A stretch of 64,000 bases of DNA, from NCBI RefSeq assembly GCF_052068095.1, contig NZ_JBQHDG010000004.1:62001-126000 (forward strand). The letters are read 5' to 3'. Source of the DNA: Phytohabitans sp052068095 (GTDB lineage Bacteria; Actinomycetota; Actinomycetes; Mycobacteriales; Micromonosporaceae). The translations under genes were made by a program, and so were the position numbers. Shown here one piece after another: positions 9,035 through 16,949 of the stretch (the first letter of the stretch is position 1; the number at the start of each line of letters is the position of its first letter). The notes under the pieces were generated by a model. That model did no database searches. It worked only from the letters and a program-made list of their open reading frames with translations, and was not told the DNA's origin.

Positions 9035-10626
9035 GCACGGCGGCGCAGGCGCCACCGCGCGTGGCGGACATCGCGGTCGTGCCGGGCGAACAGCGGCGGG
9101 CGATGCTCGCCCTGGCCCGGGTCGAGGCGGTGCGGCTGCTCCGCCACCCGGCGGTGATCTTGGGCGTGTTGCTCTTCATGGTCCCCTGGGCGGTCGGCAA
9201 GCTGATAGGCGGCGACCGCTACCCGATCCTCCAGGACGCCGACTCCGCACCGCAGTTCGTCGCGATGCTGCTGCTCGGCGGCGGCGCGCTGGTCGGCGCC
9301 AGCTTCGCGGCGCTGCGGGCCCAGCGGCACCACACGGCACCGCTGTACGAGGTGCTCGTCCTGCCCGACCCGTGGCGCACCGGCGCGTTCCTGCTCTCCG
9401 TGGTGCCACTGGCGGTGGTCGCCGCGGCGCTAGCTGGCGTGCGCATCGGCTTTCTCGCCGCGCTGCCCGGCGCCGCCGGCCGCCCCAATCCGTGGGAGCT
9501 CGCCCTCTACCCGGCGCTCGTGCTGCTGCTCGGCGCCGCCGGTGTGCTGCTGGCACGCACCATCCGGTCGCACATCCTGCCGGTCCTGATGCTGCCCGCG
9601 CTGGCCGTGGCGAGCTTCGCATCGATCCTGCCTTCCGTCCCGGGCGCGCGCCACGTGCGGTGGCTGCTGCCCGTGGCCATGGAGCCGGAGCCGCCGCGCC
9701 TGCCAGTCGACCTGCTGACCCGCCCCGCCGGCCGCCACCTGGCATACGTGGTGGGCCTGATCGTCCTGGCCGCCGCGGCCGCGCTGCTGGTCAGCGGGGC
9801 GCGCGGCCGCCGCCTCACCGCGGTCGCCGTGGCCGGCCTGTCGGTCGCCGCGTTGGCCGGGACGGCACAGCTGATCCCACCCGACAAGGCGGCGCGGGCG
9901 GCCTTCACCGCCGCCGTCGAGCGCCCCGCGGAGCGCCAGGTGTGCCGGCGGGTCGACCAGATCACATACTGCGCGTTCGCCGACTTCACCCCGTGGATCG
10001 ACGCGTGGGACGAAGTAGTCCGCGGCGTCCTGAGGTGGGTGCCGGAAGACGTCGCCCGGGAGCCGTTCACGGTGCGCCAGCGGGTCGTGGAGCGGGACTC
10101 GTTCGCCAGCTCGTCAGTGGGAAACCCCTCCGCGCAGGCGGATGTCTGGCGCCGGGGCGACGCCGCGGCCGGCACTCCGCGCACCGTCGCGGTCGGCACC
10201 GCCTGGGGCGACGGCCGGTCCGAGATCGCGTTCGCCGGCATGGTGGCCTATGAGATGGTCACCCATGCGGGCACCGGTGCGGCGGGCGTCCTCTGTGGAG
10301 CGCGCGCGGTGGTGATGGCCTGGCTCGCCGCGCAGTCCATGCCCGGCGCGGTCGACGACCTCCGCGCGATAGACCAAAGCAGCGGGGGAGCCGTAGGCTT
10401 CGACGACCCGGTGAGCGGCTTGCTCGGGGCCAGCGTGCCCGACCGTGAGATGGCGGTGGCCTGGGCCCTGCTGCGCCGCCCGGCCGAGCAGGTTGCCCCA
10501 CTGATCGTGTCGTCGTGGGCCCGCCTGACCGCCACAGACGCTCCGACCGAGCGGGTAGGCGAGCTCTTCGGCGTGCCGGTGCCCGCCGAGCTGCCGGAAG
10601 GCGAGCGGATGGTGTGCTCGGCATGA
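9031..10626 (+). CDS. ABC transporter permease with large extracytoplasmic domain
   Basis: 531 residues. The first 285 contain about six transmembrane helices arranged like an ABC-2 permease. A last helix (LTAVAVAGLSVAALAGTAQL) is followed by about 240 residues that look soluble and probably face outside. That part carries a Cys pair, QVCRRVDQITYC (Cys305 and Cys314), which could form a disulfide, and a terminal segment with a helical pattern. I do not recognise this outer domain; it could be a sensory or substrate-handling module. The start GTG overlaps the ATPase stop (GTGA) and its own stop overlaps the next ATG (ATGA). Confidence 0.72.
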   Translation: MSTAAQAPPRVADIAVVPGEQRRAMLALARVEAVRLLRHPAVILGVLLFMVPWAVGKLIGGDRYPILQDADSAPQFVAMLLLGGGALVGASFAALRAQRHHTAPLYEVLVLPDPWRTGAFLLSVVPLAVVAAALAGVRIGFLAALPGAAGRPNPWELALYPALVLLLGAAGVLLARTIRSHILPVLMLPALAVASFASILPSVPGARHVRWLLPVAMEPEPPRLPVDLLTRPAGRHLAYVVGLIVLAAAAALLVSGARGRRLTAVAVAGLSVAALAGTAQLIPPDKAARAAFTAAVERPAERQVCRRVDQITYCAFADFTPWIDAWDEVVRGVLRWVPEDVAREPFTVRQRVVERDSFASSSVGNPSAQADVWRRGDAAAGTPRTVAVGTAWGDGRSEIAFAGMVAYEMVTHAGTGAAGVLCGARAVVMAWLAAQSMPGAVDDLRAIDQSSGGAVGFDDPVSGLLGASVPDREMAVAWALLRRPAEQVAPLIVSSWARLTATDAPTERVGELFGVPVPAELPEGERMVCSA

Positions 10627-11270
10627 AGGCTCGCACGGTGCCCGCGCTGCTTGTGCCGACCGCGCGGGCGATGCCGTGGGCGCTGTTCCTCGCCGCGGCG
10701 GGGCTGGGCCTGGTGATCGTCGCCGGGCCCGCCGTGTCCACCGTTTCGCTGCGCGACGAGGACCTGCTCGGGCTGCTGCGCGTGGCGGCCGCCTGCGGCG
10801 CGGTGGGCATCGCGTTCCTGCTCGACGACCCGGCGGCGCGCAGCATCGCGACCGTGCCGACCCCACGCCTGCTGCGCCACCTGCTCCGCGCCGCCCTGGC
10901 CGCCGCCGTGGCCGGGGCCTGGTGGGCCGCCCTTCTCGGCGCCACCGTCGCGGGCGCCGAAGACGGCGCCGCGGCCACGCTGCGACTGGGCGGCGTCACC
11001 ATCGAGGCGGCGGCCCTCGCCGCGACGGCACTGGCCCTGGCCGCCGCGCGGCTCCGTATGGGCGATGGCGCCGCGGGCCTGCTGGCCGGCCCCGGGGTGC
11101 TGGTGCTGGCCACCGCCGCGGTCCTGCTCCCGGCCCGCTGGGCGTTGTACGTGCCGCCCGGCGACGACCGCTGGGCCGCCGCCCACGGCCGCTGGGCATT
11201 ACTGCTGGCCGCGGCGCTGATCGCGCTGCTGTGGGCGGGCCGCGATCCAGTCCACCGCCGCGGGCATTAG
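10623..11270 (+). CDS. Multi-pass membrane protein of the ECF/ABC operon
   Basis: 215 residues, almost entirely hydrophobic: about six transmembrane segments separated by short loops, ending in a charged tail (WAGRDPVHRRGH). The ATG overlaps the preceding stop in an ATGA. No conserved catalytic motif is visible. It is likely a second membrane subunit of the transporter, since it is the last gene of the coupled operon. I do not recognise a named family. Confidence 0.7.
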   Translation: MKARTVPALLVPTARAMPWALFLAAAGLGLVIVAGPAVSTVSLRDEDLLGLLRVAAACGAVGIAFLLDDPAARSIATVPTPRLLRHLLRAALAAAVAGAWWAALLGATVAGAEDGAAATLRLGGVTIEAAALAATALALAAARLRMGDGAAGLLAGPGVLVLATAAVLLPARWALYVPPGDDRWAAAHGRWALLLAAALIALLWAGRDPVHRRGH

Positions 11271-11302
11271 ACGACGCTCCGCCTGTGTGGTCCGTACCGG
11301 CG

Positions 11303-12337
11303 CTAGCTTGCGACGTATGGCGGCGCCGTGCTGCGGCGGCGTATCAGGGTGGGAACGATCTTGGCGGGGATCTGGCCCGTGCCGGTGCGGTGATCGAGGA
11401 GGTGGAGTAGCGCGGTGACGCTTTGCCGGCCGACGTGGTCGTGGTCGGGGCGGATGGTGGTCAGTGGCGGGATGAGGTAGCCGGCTTCGGGGATGTCGTC
11501 GAAGCCGACGACGCTGATGTCGTCGGGGACGCGCACGCCGCTTTCGTGTAGTCCTCGGAGGAGTCCGAGGGCCATCTGGTCGTTGGCGGCGAAGATCGCG
11601 GTGACGTCGTCGCGGCGGGCGAGCTGGAGCCCGGCCTGAAATCCCGCTTCCGCGCTCCAGTCGCCGACGATCACGGGTGGCACGGTGCGCCCGGCGGCTT
11701 CGAGGGTGGCGCGCCAGCCCTCGACGCGATCCTGGGCGTCGAGCCGGTCACGCGGGCCGGCCACGTGCCAGACGGTCTGGTGGCCGAGCTCGAGCAGGTG
11801 CTCGACGGCGAGCCGGGCGCCGGTGCTCTGGTCGATCCGGACGGTCGGTATCTCGTCGTTGACGCCGACCTCGATCGCGACAACGGGCAGGTTGGACGGC
11901 AGGTTGTAGAGCGCGGTCGCCGCGGCGGCCTGCGGAGCGAAGACGATGATGACGCCCGCGACGGCTTGGCTTGCGAGCGTCTCGACGGCCTCGATGACAC
12001 CGGCCCGATCGGCGGTTTCCGGAGTGATGATGTTGACGCCGTAGCCGGCGGCGCGGGCGGCGCGGCCGATGCCGAGGAGCGTGGCAGCCGGGCCGAACAG
12101 CACGGTGTCGAAGCTGACCACGCCGATCATGTGGGACCGGCGCCGGACCAGGCCGCGGGCCATCGCGTTGGGGCGGTAGTTGAGCTGGCGGACGGCTTCG
12201 AGGACGCGGTCGCGGGTCTCCGGGTGCACCCGGGGGTGGTCGTTGAGCACGCGCGAGACGGTCTGGTTGGAGACGCCGGCAAGCCGGGCGACATCGCCGA
12301 TCACCGCCGTACGGGTGGTCCGTGCTGGAACCGTCAC
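11303..12337 (-). CDS. LacI-family transcriptional repressor
   Basis: 344 residues. The N-terminal helix-turn-helix and hinge are canonical (IGDVARLAGVSNQTVSRVLND, then NYRPNAMARGL), followed by a periplasmic-binding-like effector domain (GVVSFDTVLFGPA through VVGFDDIPEAGYLIPPLTTI). The GTG at 12337 is preceded by GGGAGAGGA. It is divergent from the sugar-uptake operon; a 12-base motif CATGTTAACGCT is repeated in the intergenic region, once near each gene, and is the probable operator. By context it represses the arabinan-oligosaccharide genes and is released by an arabinose-containing sugar. The inducer is inference. Confidence 0.92.
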   Translation of the reverse strand: MTVPARTTRTAVIGDVARLAGVSNQTVSRVLNDHPRVHPETRDRVLEAVRQLNYRPNAMARGLVRRRSHMIGVVSFDTVLFGPAATLLGIGRAARAAGYGVNIITPETADRAGVIEAVETLASQAVAGVIIVFAPQAAAATALYNLPSNLPVVAIEVGVNDEIPTVRIDQSTGARLAVEHLLELGHQTVWHVAGPRDRLDAQDRVEGWRATLEAAGRTVPPVIVGDWSAEAGFQAGLQLARRDDVTAIFAANDQMALGLLRGLHESGVRVPDDISVVGFDDIPEAGYLIPPLTTIRPDHDHVGRQSVTALLHLLDHRTGTGQIPAKIVPTLIRRRSTAPPYVAS

Positions 12338-12375
12338 CTGAGTCCTCTCCCGCGCGAGTCGAGCCGTCTCCGAAG

Positions 12376-12387
12376 CATGTTAACGCT
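12376..12387. promoter_or_regulatory. Putative LacI-family operator (copy next to regulator)
   Basis: CATGTTAACGCT, built around the palindrome GTTAAC, lies 39 bp upstream of the LacI-type gene. The identical 12-mer is present at 12601-12612 in front of the transport operon. Confidence 0.55.
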
Positions 12388-12442
12388 GCCATGCCCAGCT
12401 GTGCTGGCCCTACGCATTGATTTTTACCGACGGGTGTCGCTC

Positions 12443-12471
12443 TTGACAGCGCCGCGTGAGAACGATAACAC
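12443..12471 (+). promoter_or_regulatory. Candidate promoter for the arabinan-oligosaccharide operon
   Basis: TTGACA at 12443-12448 is followed at 17 bp by TAACAC (12466-12471), or at 15 bp by GATAAC (12464-12469). The first is the best -35-like hexamer in the 311-bp intergenic region. The leader would be about 170 bases long and would contain the second operator copy. Assignment rests on sequence only. Confidence 0.4.
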
Positions 12472-12600
12472 TCGTCTAGGCAACCAACCTGAAACCTCGG
12501 CGTCACCACCGCGACGCGAGCGTCGGCCCACCACCTGGCGGGTCTGGCTAGCACCCATGTCTTCAAAGCACTGACCAACCAACCCACGCGCTCGAGCGGT

Positions 12601-12612
12601 CATGTTAACGCT
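12601..12612. promoter_or_regulatory. Putative LacI-family operator (copy next to transport operon)
   Basis: CATGTTAACGCT, identical to 12376-12387, ends 36 bp before the start of the binding-protein gene and downstream of the candidate promoter. Repressor bound here would block elongation or, together with the other copy, form a loop. Confidence 0.55.
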
Positions 12613-12648
12613 CACACAGTGCGAAGGGCTTCGATAGAAGGGACGATC

Positions 12649-13920
12649 ATGCGTCGACGACCGATGGCGAGGTGGGTGGCGCTCGCACTCGCGCTGGCGT
12701 TGCCACTAGGTGCCGCGTCCGCTTGCGGCGACGGCGAGCAGGAGCAGGCCGGCGGGCCGGTAACCGTGACGTTCTGGCACGGGTTCACCGCCGAGGACGG
12801 CAAGGTGCTCACCAAGCTGATCGACCGGTTCAACAGCTCGCAGTCCGGCGTGGTGGTCAAGCAGGAGGTGAATCCCTGGGACGTGATCGAGGACAAGCTG
12901 CTGCCGGCGCTCTCGGCCGGCAACGGACCCACGATCATCGCCCAGCCCAACGAACGCCTCGCCGGGCGGGTGAAGAAGGGCGCCTACGCCGACCTGAGCG
13001 ACTACTACGCCGCGCCGGCCAACGAGACCGACAAGCTGCTCGCCCCGGCGGTCGACGGCGTGACCCTCGACGGCAAGAAGTACGGCGTGCCGATGGTCTT
13101 CGGGCCGATCTCCCTCTACTACAACAAGGCGCTCTTCGCGAAGGCCGGCATCACCGCACCGCCGGCGACCTGGGACGAGTGGGTCACGGCGGCGCAGAAG
13201 CTGACCGTCGACGCCAACAAGGACGGCACCCCGGAGCAGTACGGCATCGCGCTGCCGGACCACAGCAACCCGGGCATCTGGCCGTCGCTGTTCTGGGGCA
13301 ACGGCGGTGACGTGGTCAAGGACGGCAAGGCGGTGCTGGACAGCCCGGAGAACGCGGAGACGCTCCGGTTCTGGGTCGACGCGATCCGCACCAAGAAGCT
13401 CTCCCCCGCCGGCTTGGACGGCATCAACGGCGACAAGCTCTTCCTCGGCGGCAAGGCGGCCATGTACATCGGCGGCGTGTGGATGGGTGGCCTGTCCAAG
13501 GCTTCGAAGATCGACTACGGCGTGGCGATGTTTCCCGCCGGCCCCAAGGAGCAGGTGACCGCCGCGGTCTCGCTGTCCATGTCGATCAGCGCAAAGGCCG
13601 GCGACCGCCAGGCCGAGGCGGCGCAGAAGTTCTTCACCTGGTTCAACGCGGCACAGCAGCAGACCGAGTGGTCGATCGGCTCCGGGTGGCCGCCGGACCG
13701 CACCGACGTGCCGGCCGCCAGCCTTGCCGCCAACCCCGACGTGACCGCGTTCTCCTCGTTCACCCCAAAGGCGCGGATCTACCTGCCGGGCGTCGTCAAC
13801 TACGACAAGATCAGCACTGACGTGGTCGACGAGCTGACCCAGAAGGCGGTAGCCGGCCAGGGCACACCCGAGGCGCTGCTGGCCGAGTACCAGGACAAGC
13901 TCGTCGAACAGCTCGGCTAG
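12649..13920 (+). CDS. Sugar ABC transporter lipoprotein substrate-binding protein
   Basis: 423 residues, family 1 extracellular solute-binding protein. The signal peptide (RRRPMARWVALALALALPLG) ends in the lipobox ASAC, with Cys26 as the lipidation site. The fold markers are typical: VTFWHGFTAEDGKVLTKLIDRFN, KYGVPMVFGPISLYYNKALF, and TWDEWVTAAQKL. The ATG at 12649 follows AGAAGGGA; an upstream in-frame GTG at 12619 lacks a ribosome binding site. The two permease genes follow; no ATPase is encoded here, so a shared MsiK-type ATPase encoded elsewhere is likely. Given the GH93-like and GH51 genes downstream, the ligand is probably an arabino-oligosaccharide (inference). Confidence 0.92.
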   Translation: MRRRPMARWVALALALALPLGAASACGDGEQEQAGGPVTVTFWHGFTAEDGKVLTKLIDRFNSSQSGVVVKQEVNPWDVIEDKLLPALSAGNGPTIIAQPNERLAGRVKKGAYADLSDYYAAPANETDKLLAPAVDGVTLDGKKYGVPMVFGPISLYYNKALFAKAGITAPPATWDEWVTAAQKLTVDANKDGTPEQYGIALPDHSNPGIWPSLFWGNGGDVVKDGKAVLDSPENAETLRFWVDAIRTKKLSPAGLDGINGDKLFLGGKAAMYIGGVWMGGLSKASKIDYGVAMFPAGPKEQVTAAVSLSMSISAKAGDRQAEAAQKFFTWFNAAQQQTEWSIGSGWPPDRTDVPAASLAANPDVTAFSSFTPKARIYLPGVVNYDKISTDVVDELTQKAVAGQGTPEALLAEYQDKLVEQLG

Positions 13921-13984
13921 GCGCGATGCCGGTGCCCGCGGACCGCGCGCCGCGGGCACCCGCACCCACGGGTGAGGGAGTCCC

Positions 13985-14950
13985 ATGAGTACGTCCTCCG
14001 CGATCGCACCACCGCGGAAACACCGCAAGCCGTACCGCGCGCCGGCGCCCCTGGGAGGCCGGCGCCGCCCGCCAGGCGCCCGGCGAGGACGGGTGGCCGC
14101 CGCGTTCCTGCTGCCGGCGGTGACGATCCTCGTCGTATTCGTCGGCTGGCCGATCGTCTCGGTCGTGTGGCTGTCGTTCACCGACGCGTCCGGGCTGGGC
14201 CAGTCCTCCTGGGTCGGGCTGGACAACTACCGCGAGATCTTCGGCGACGACGACATCCGCACCGCGGTGGTGAACACCGTGGCGTACACGGTGATGTTCA
14301 CCCCCGTCGTCGTGGGCCTGGCGCTGGGACTGGCGCTGCTGATGAACAGCCCCCGGCTGCCGTTGCGCTCCGCGCTGCGCACGGCGCTGTTCCTGCCGGT
14401 GGTCGTCTCGCTCGGCGTGGTCGCGATCGCCTGGTCGTACCTGCTGGACCCGAACATCGGACTGCTCGACCACTGGCTCGGCAAGGTGGGGCTGGATCTG
14501 GGCAACGTGCTGGAGGACCCGACGTGGGCGATGCCCGCCGTGGTGGCGGTGGCCGTCTGGAAGAACGTCGGCTTCTACATGGTGATCTTCCTGGCCGGCC
14601 TTCAGGGCATCCCGCGGCCGCTGTACGAGGCGGCCCGGGTCGACGGCGCCAACCGCTGGCAGAGCTTCCGGCGGGTGACCCTGCCACTGCTCTCCAACAC
14701 CACCGCGTTCGTGCTGATCATCGCGGTCATCGCGGCGTTGCAGGCGTTCGACCAGATCTACGTGATGACGGCCGGCGGGCCCTACCGCAAGACCACGACG
14801 ATCGTCATGCAGATCTACGAGAGCGGCTTCACCGACCTGCGGCTCGGCTTCGCGTCGGCGCTGTCGCTGCTGCTGCTCGTGGCCACGCTGGTCCTCAGTG
14901 GACTCCAGCTGCTCTTCTTCCGCCGTGGTGAAAAGGACCTCGCATCGTGA
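13985..14950 (+). CDS. Sugar ABC transporter permease, MalF type
   Basis: 321 residues with about six transmembrane helices. The EAA loop that contacts the ATPase is visible as EAARVDGANRWQSFRRVTLP around residues 217-236. The N-terminal 35 residues are basic and proline-rich. GGTGAGGGAGTCCC precedes the ATG. Its TGA overlaps the GTG of the next permease gene, so the two half-transporters are co-translated. It forms the channel with the MalG-type partner for the sugar delivered by the upstream lipoprotein. Confidence 0.93.
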   Translation: MSTSSAIAPPRKHRKPYRAPAPLGGRRRPPGARRGRVAAAFLLPAVTILVVFVGWPIVSVVWLSFTDASGLGQSSWVGLDNYREIFGDDDIRTAVVNTVAYTVMFTPVVVGLALGLALLMNSPRLPLRSALRTALFLPVVVSLGVVAIAWSYLLDPNIGLLDHWLGKVGLDLGNVLEDPTWAMPAVVAVAVWKNVGFYMVIFLAGLQGIPRPLYEAARVDGANRWQSFRRVTLPLLSNTTAFVLIIAVIAALQAFDQIYVMTAGGPYRKTTTIVMQIYESGFTDLRLGFASALSLLLLVATLVLSGLQLLFFRRGEKDLAS

Positions 14951-15765
14951 CCGCCGTCCGCCGGGTGGCCACACTGGGCGCGCTGCTCGTCTGCGCCGCC
15001 GCCGTCCTGCTGCCGCTGATCTGGATCCTGACCACCTCGTTCAAGACGACCGCCGACATCAACGCGTATCCGCCGGCCCTGCTGCCGCGCGACTTCACCA
15101 CCGGCAACTACTCCGGTATCGCCGACCAGCTCGCGTTCGGGCGGCTGCTGCTCAACACCGTCATCTTCGCCGGCGGGGTCACCGTGCTCGCGCTGGCCTT
15201 CGACTCGATGGCCGCGTACGCGCTGGCCCGCATCGACTTCCGCGGCCGGGAAGTGGTACTCGTCGCGATCCTGGCGACGCTGATGGTGCCGTTCCAGGCC
15301 ACCCTCGTGCCGGTGTACCGGCTGGTCAACGAGCTCGGTCTGGTCAACACCTACCCCGGGATGATCCTGCCCCGCGCGGCCGACGCGTTCGGCATCTTCC
15401 TGCTGCGGCAGTTCTTCCTGTCCATCCCGCGCGACCTGGACAGCGCGGCGCGCGTCGACGGCGCGGGCGAGTTCCGGATCTTCCGGACCATCATCCTGCC
15501 CAACGCCAAGCCCGCCCTGCTGACCCTGGCGCTGTTCGTATTCATGAACAACTGGAACGACCTGCTCTGGCCGCTCGTCTTCACCACCGACCAGGACATG
15601 CGCACGCTGACCGCCGGCCTGGCGCTGCTGACCGGAAAGTTCGGCGTCGTCGACCACGGCCTGGTGATGGCCGGCTCGGTCATCTCGATGGCGCCGCTGA
15701 TCGTCCTGTTCCTGCTGATCCAACGCCGGTTTATCGAGGGCATAGCCACCACCGGCATCAAGTGA
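14947..15765 (+). CDS. Sugar ABC transporter permease, MalG type
   Basis: 272 residues, six transmembrane helices. The EAA-type loop is SAARVDGAGEFRIFRTIILP, and the C-terminal sequence RFIEGIATTGIK is characteristic of MalG-like carbohydrate permeases. The GTG overlaps the previous stop (GTGA). It is followed after 37 bp by the glycosidase gene, which has its own ribosome binding site (AGTAAGGAGC). Confidence 0.93.
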   Translation: MTAVRRVATLGALLVCAAAVLLPLIWILTTSFKTTADINAYPPALLPRDFTTGNYSGIADQLAFGRLLLNTVIFAGGVTVLALAFDSMAAYALARIDFRGREVVLVAILATLMVPFQATLVPVYRLVNELGLVNTYPGMILPRAADAFGIFLLRQFFLSIPRDLDSAARVDGAGEFRIFRTIILPNAKPALLTLALFVFMNNWNDLLWPLVFTTDQDMRTLTAGLALLTGKFGVVDHGLVMAGSVISMAPLIVLFLLIQRRFIEGIATTGIK

Positions 15766-15802
15766 AAGTCCGTTCGGGAAAGCATGAAGAGTAAGGAGCA
15801 CC

Positions 15803-16936
15803 ATGCCGGAAACCACCATCACCGAGACGACGATCTTCAGCGCGCCGGCCGGTGAGCGGGAGCCGAACTATCCGCGGCTGCTGCACACCGACCCGGACGG
15901 GCCGCACGCCGGAGCCCTGCTGCTGATCTTCGACTACGGGCTACCCGACCCGGCCGGGCTCCTGGCTTTCCCGGTGTACCGCAGCGACGACGGTGGAGTG
16001 ACCTGGGCGCAGATTTCCCAGATCCGGGACACCGCGCTGGGTGTCGGGCACCGGTTCCAGCCCACCCTGTACGAGCTGCCCGCGGCGGTCGGCGGGTTCG
16101 CCGCCGGCACGATCCTCGCTGCCGGCAACGCCATCCCGGACGACATGTCCCGCACGCACCTTGTGCTGTACGCGAGCACCGACGGCGCCCGCACCTGGCA
16201 GTTCCTGTCGGTGATCGACTCGGGCGGGCCGGCCGTCTACGACCCGGGACCGGAGTCCACCACCAGCGCCGTGTGGGAGCCGGAGCTGGAGCTGATCGGC
16301 GGGCAACTGGTCTGCCTCTACTCCGACGAGCGGTACAAGGACCGCGGGATGCTCCAGGTCCTCGTCCACCGCACCTCCACCGACCTGCGCACCTGGAGCG
16401 AGCCGGTCCTCGACTTCGGCGTCCCGGACCGGCTTACCCGGCCCGGCATGCTGGTCACCACTCCGGCCCTGCCGGACGGCCGCGTCCTGGGCGTGCTCGA
16501 GCTGGTCGGCCCGCCCGGCGTGCCGGTCCACCTCGTGTCCTCACCGGACGGTCTGCGGTGGACCCCGGCTGACAACCTCGGGACCCTGCTGGAGTCCGTC
16601 GAAGGCACCCGCCTGTCCGGCACGCCGAACATCAGCTGGACCCGCCCGCCCGGCGCGGACCACGCCACCGTCCTGGTCACCGGCCGGATCGCCGTGGCCG
16701 CCGACGGCGCCATCCGGAACGTGGCACTGGTCAACCGCGCCAGCGGTCACGGTGACTGGCACGAGGTGCCCCTGCCGGTCGCCGCCACCGTCGCCCCGGA
16801 CGACCCGAACGCCGGGTACAGCCAGACCCTGCTGCTGTCACCCGACGGCCGCACCCTCGTCCAGTCGACGAGCCGCCGCAACGCGGCCGGAAACCTCGAC
16901 ATCGTCGTCGGCACCGCGCCGGCGCCGGCGGCCTGA
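15803..16936 (+). CDS. Sialidase-fold glycosidase, probable GH93 exo-arabinanase
   Basis: 377 residues with a repeated beta-propeller pattern. Two Asp-box motifs S-x-D-x-G-x-T-W are visible, SDDGGVTW (61-68) and STDGARTW (125-132), plus a degenerate one near SSPDGLRW. This is the fold of sialidases and of GH93 exo-1,5-alpha-L-arabinanases, which release arabinobiose. The neighbouring GH51 arabinofuranosidase argues for GH93. There is no signal peptide, so it should act in the cytoplasm on imported oligosaccharides, whereas described GH93 enzymes are mostly secreted. The alternative is a sialidase-like protein of other specificity. Confidence 0.6.
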   Translation: MPETTITETTIFSAPAGEREPNYPRLLHTDPDGPHAGALLLIFDYGLPDPAGLLAFPVYRSDDGGVTWAQISQIRDTALGVGHRFQPTLYELPAAVGGFAAGTILAAGNAIPDDMSRTHLVLYASTDGARTWQFLSVIDSGGPAVYDPGPESTTSAVWEPELELIGGQLVCLYSDERYKDRGMLQVLVHRTSTDLRTWSEPVLDFGVPDRLTRPGMLVTTPALPDGRVLGVLELVGPPGVPVHLVSSPDGLRWTPADNLGTLLESVEGTRLSGTPNISWTRPPGADHATVLVTGRIAVAADGAIRNVALVNRASGHGDWHEVPLPVAATVAPDDPNAGYSQTLLLSPDGRTLVQSTSRRNAAGNLDIVVGTAPAPAA

Positions 16937-16949
16937 GGGTGGGGCCACG

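Noticed and set aside
12706..14226. 506-codon minus-strand frame opposite the sugar-binding lipoprotein gene
   Set aside because: No recognisable family, and the plus strand has lipobox and solute-binding motifs.
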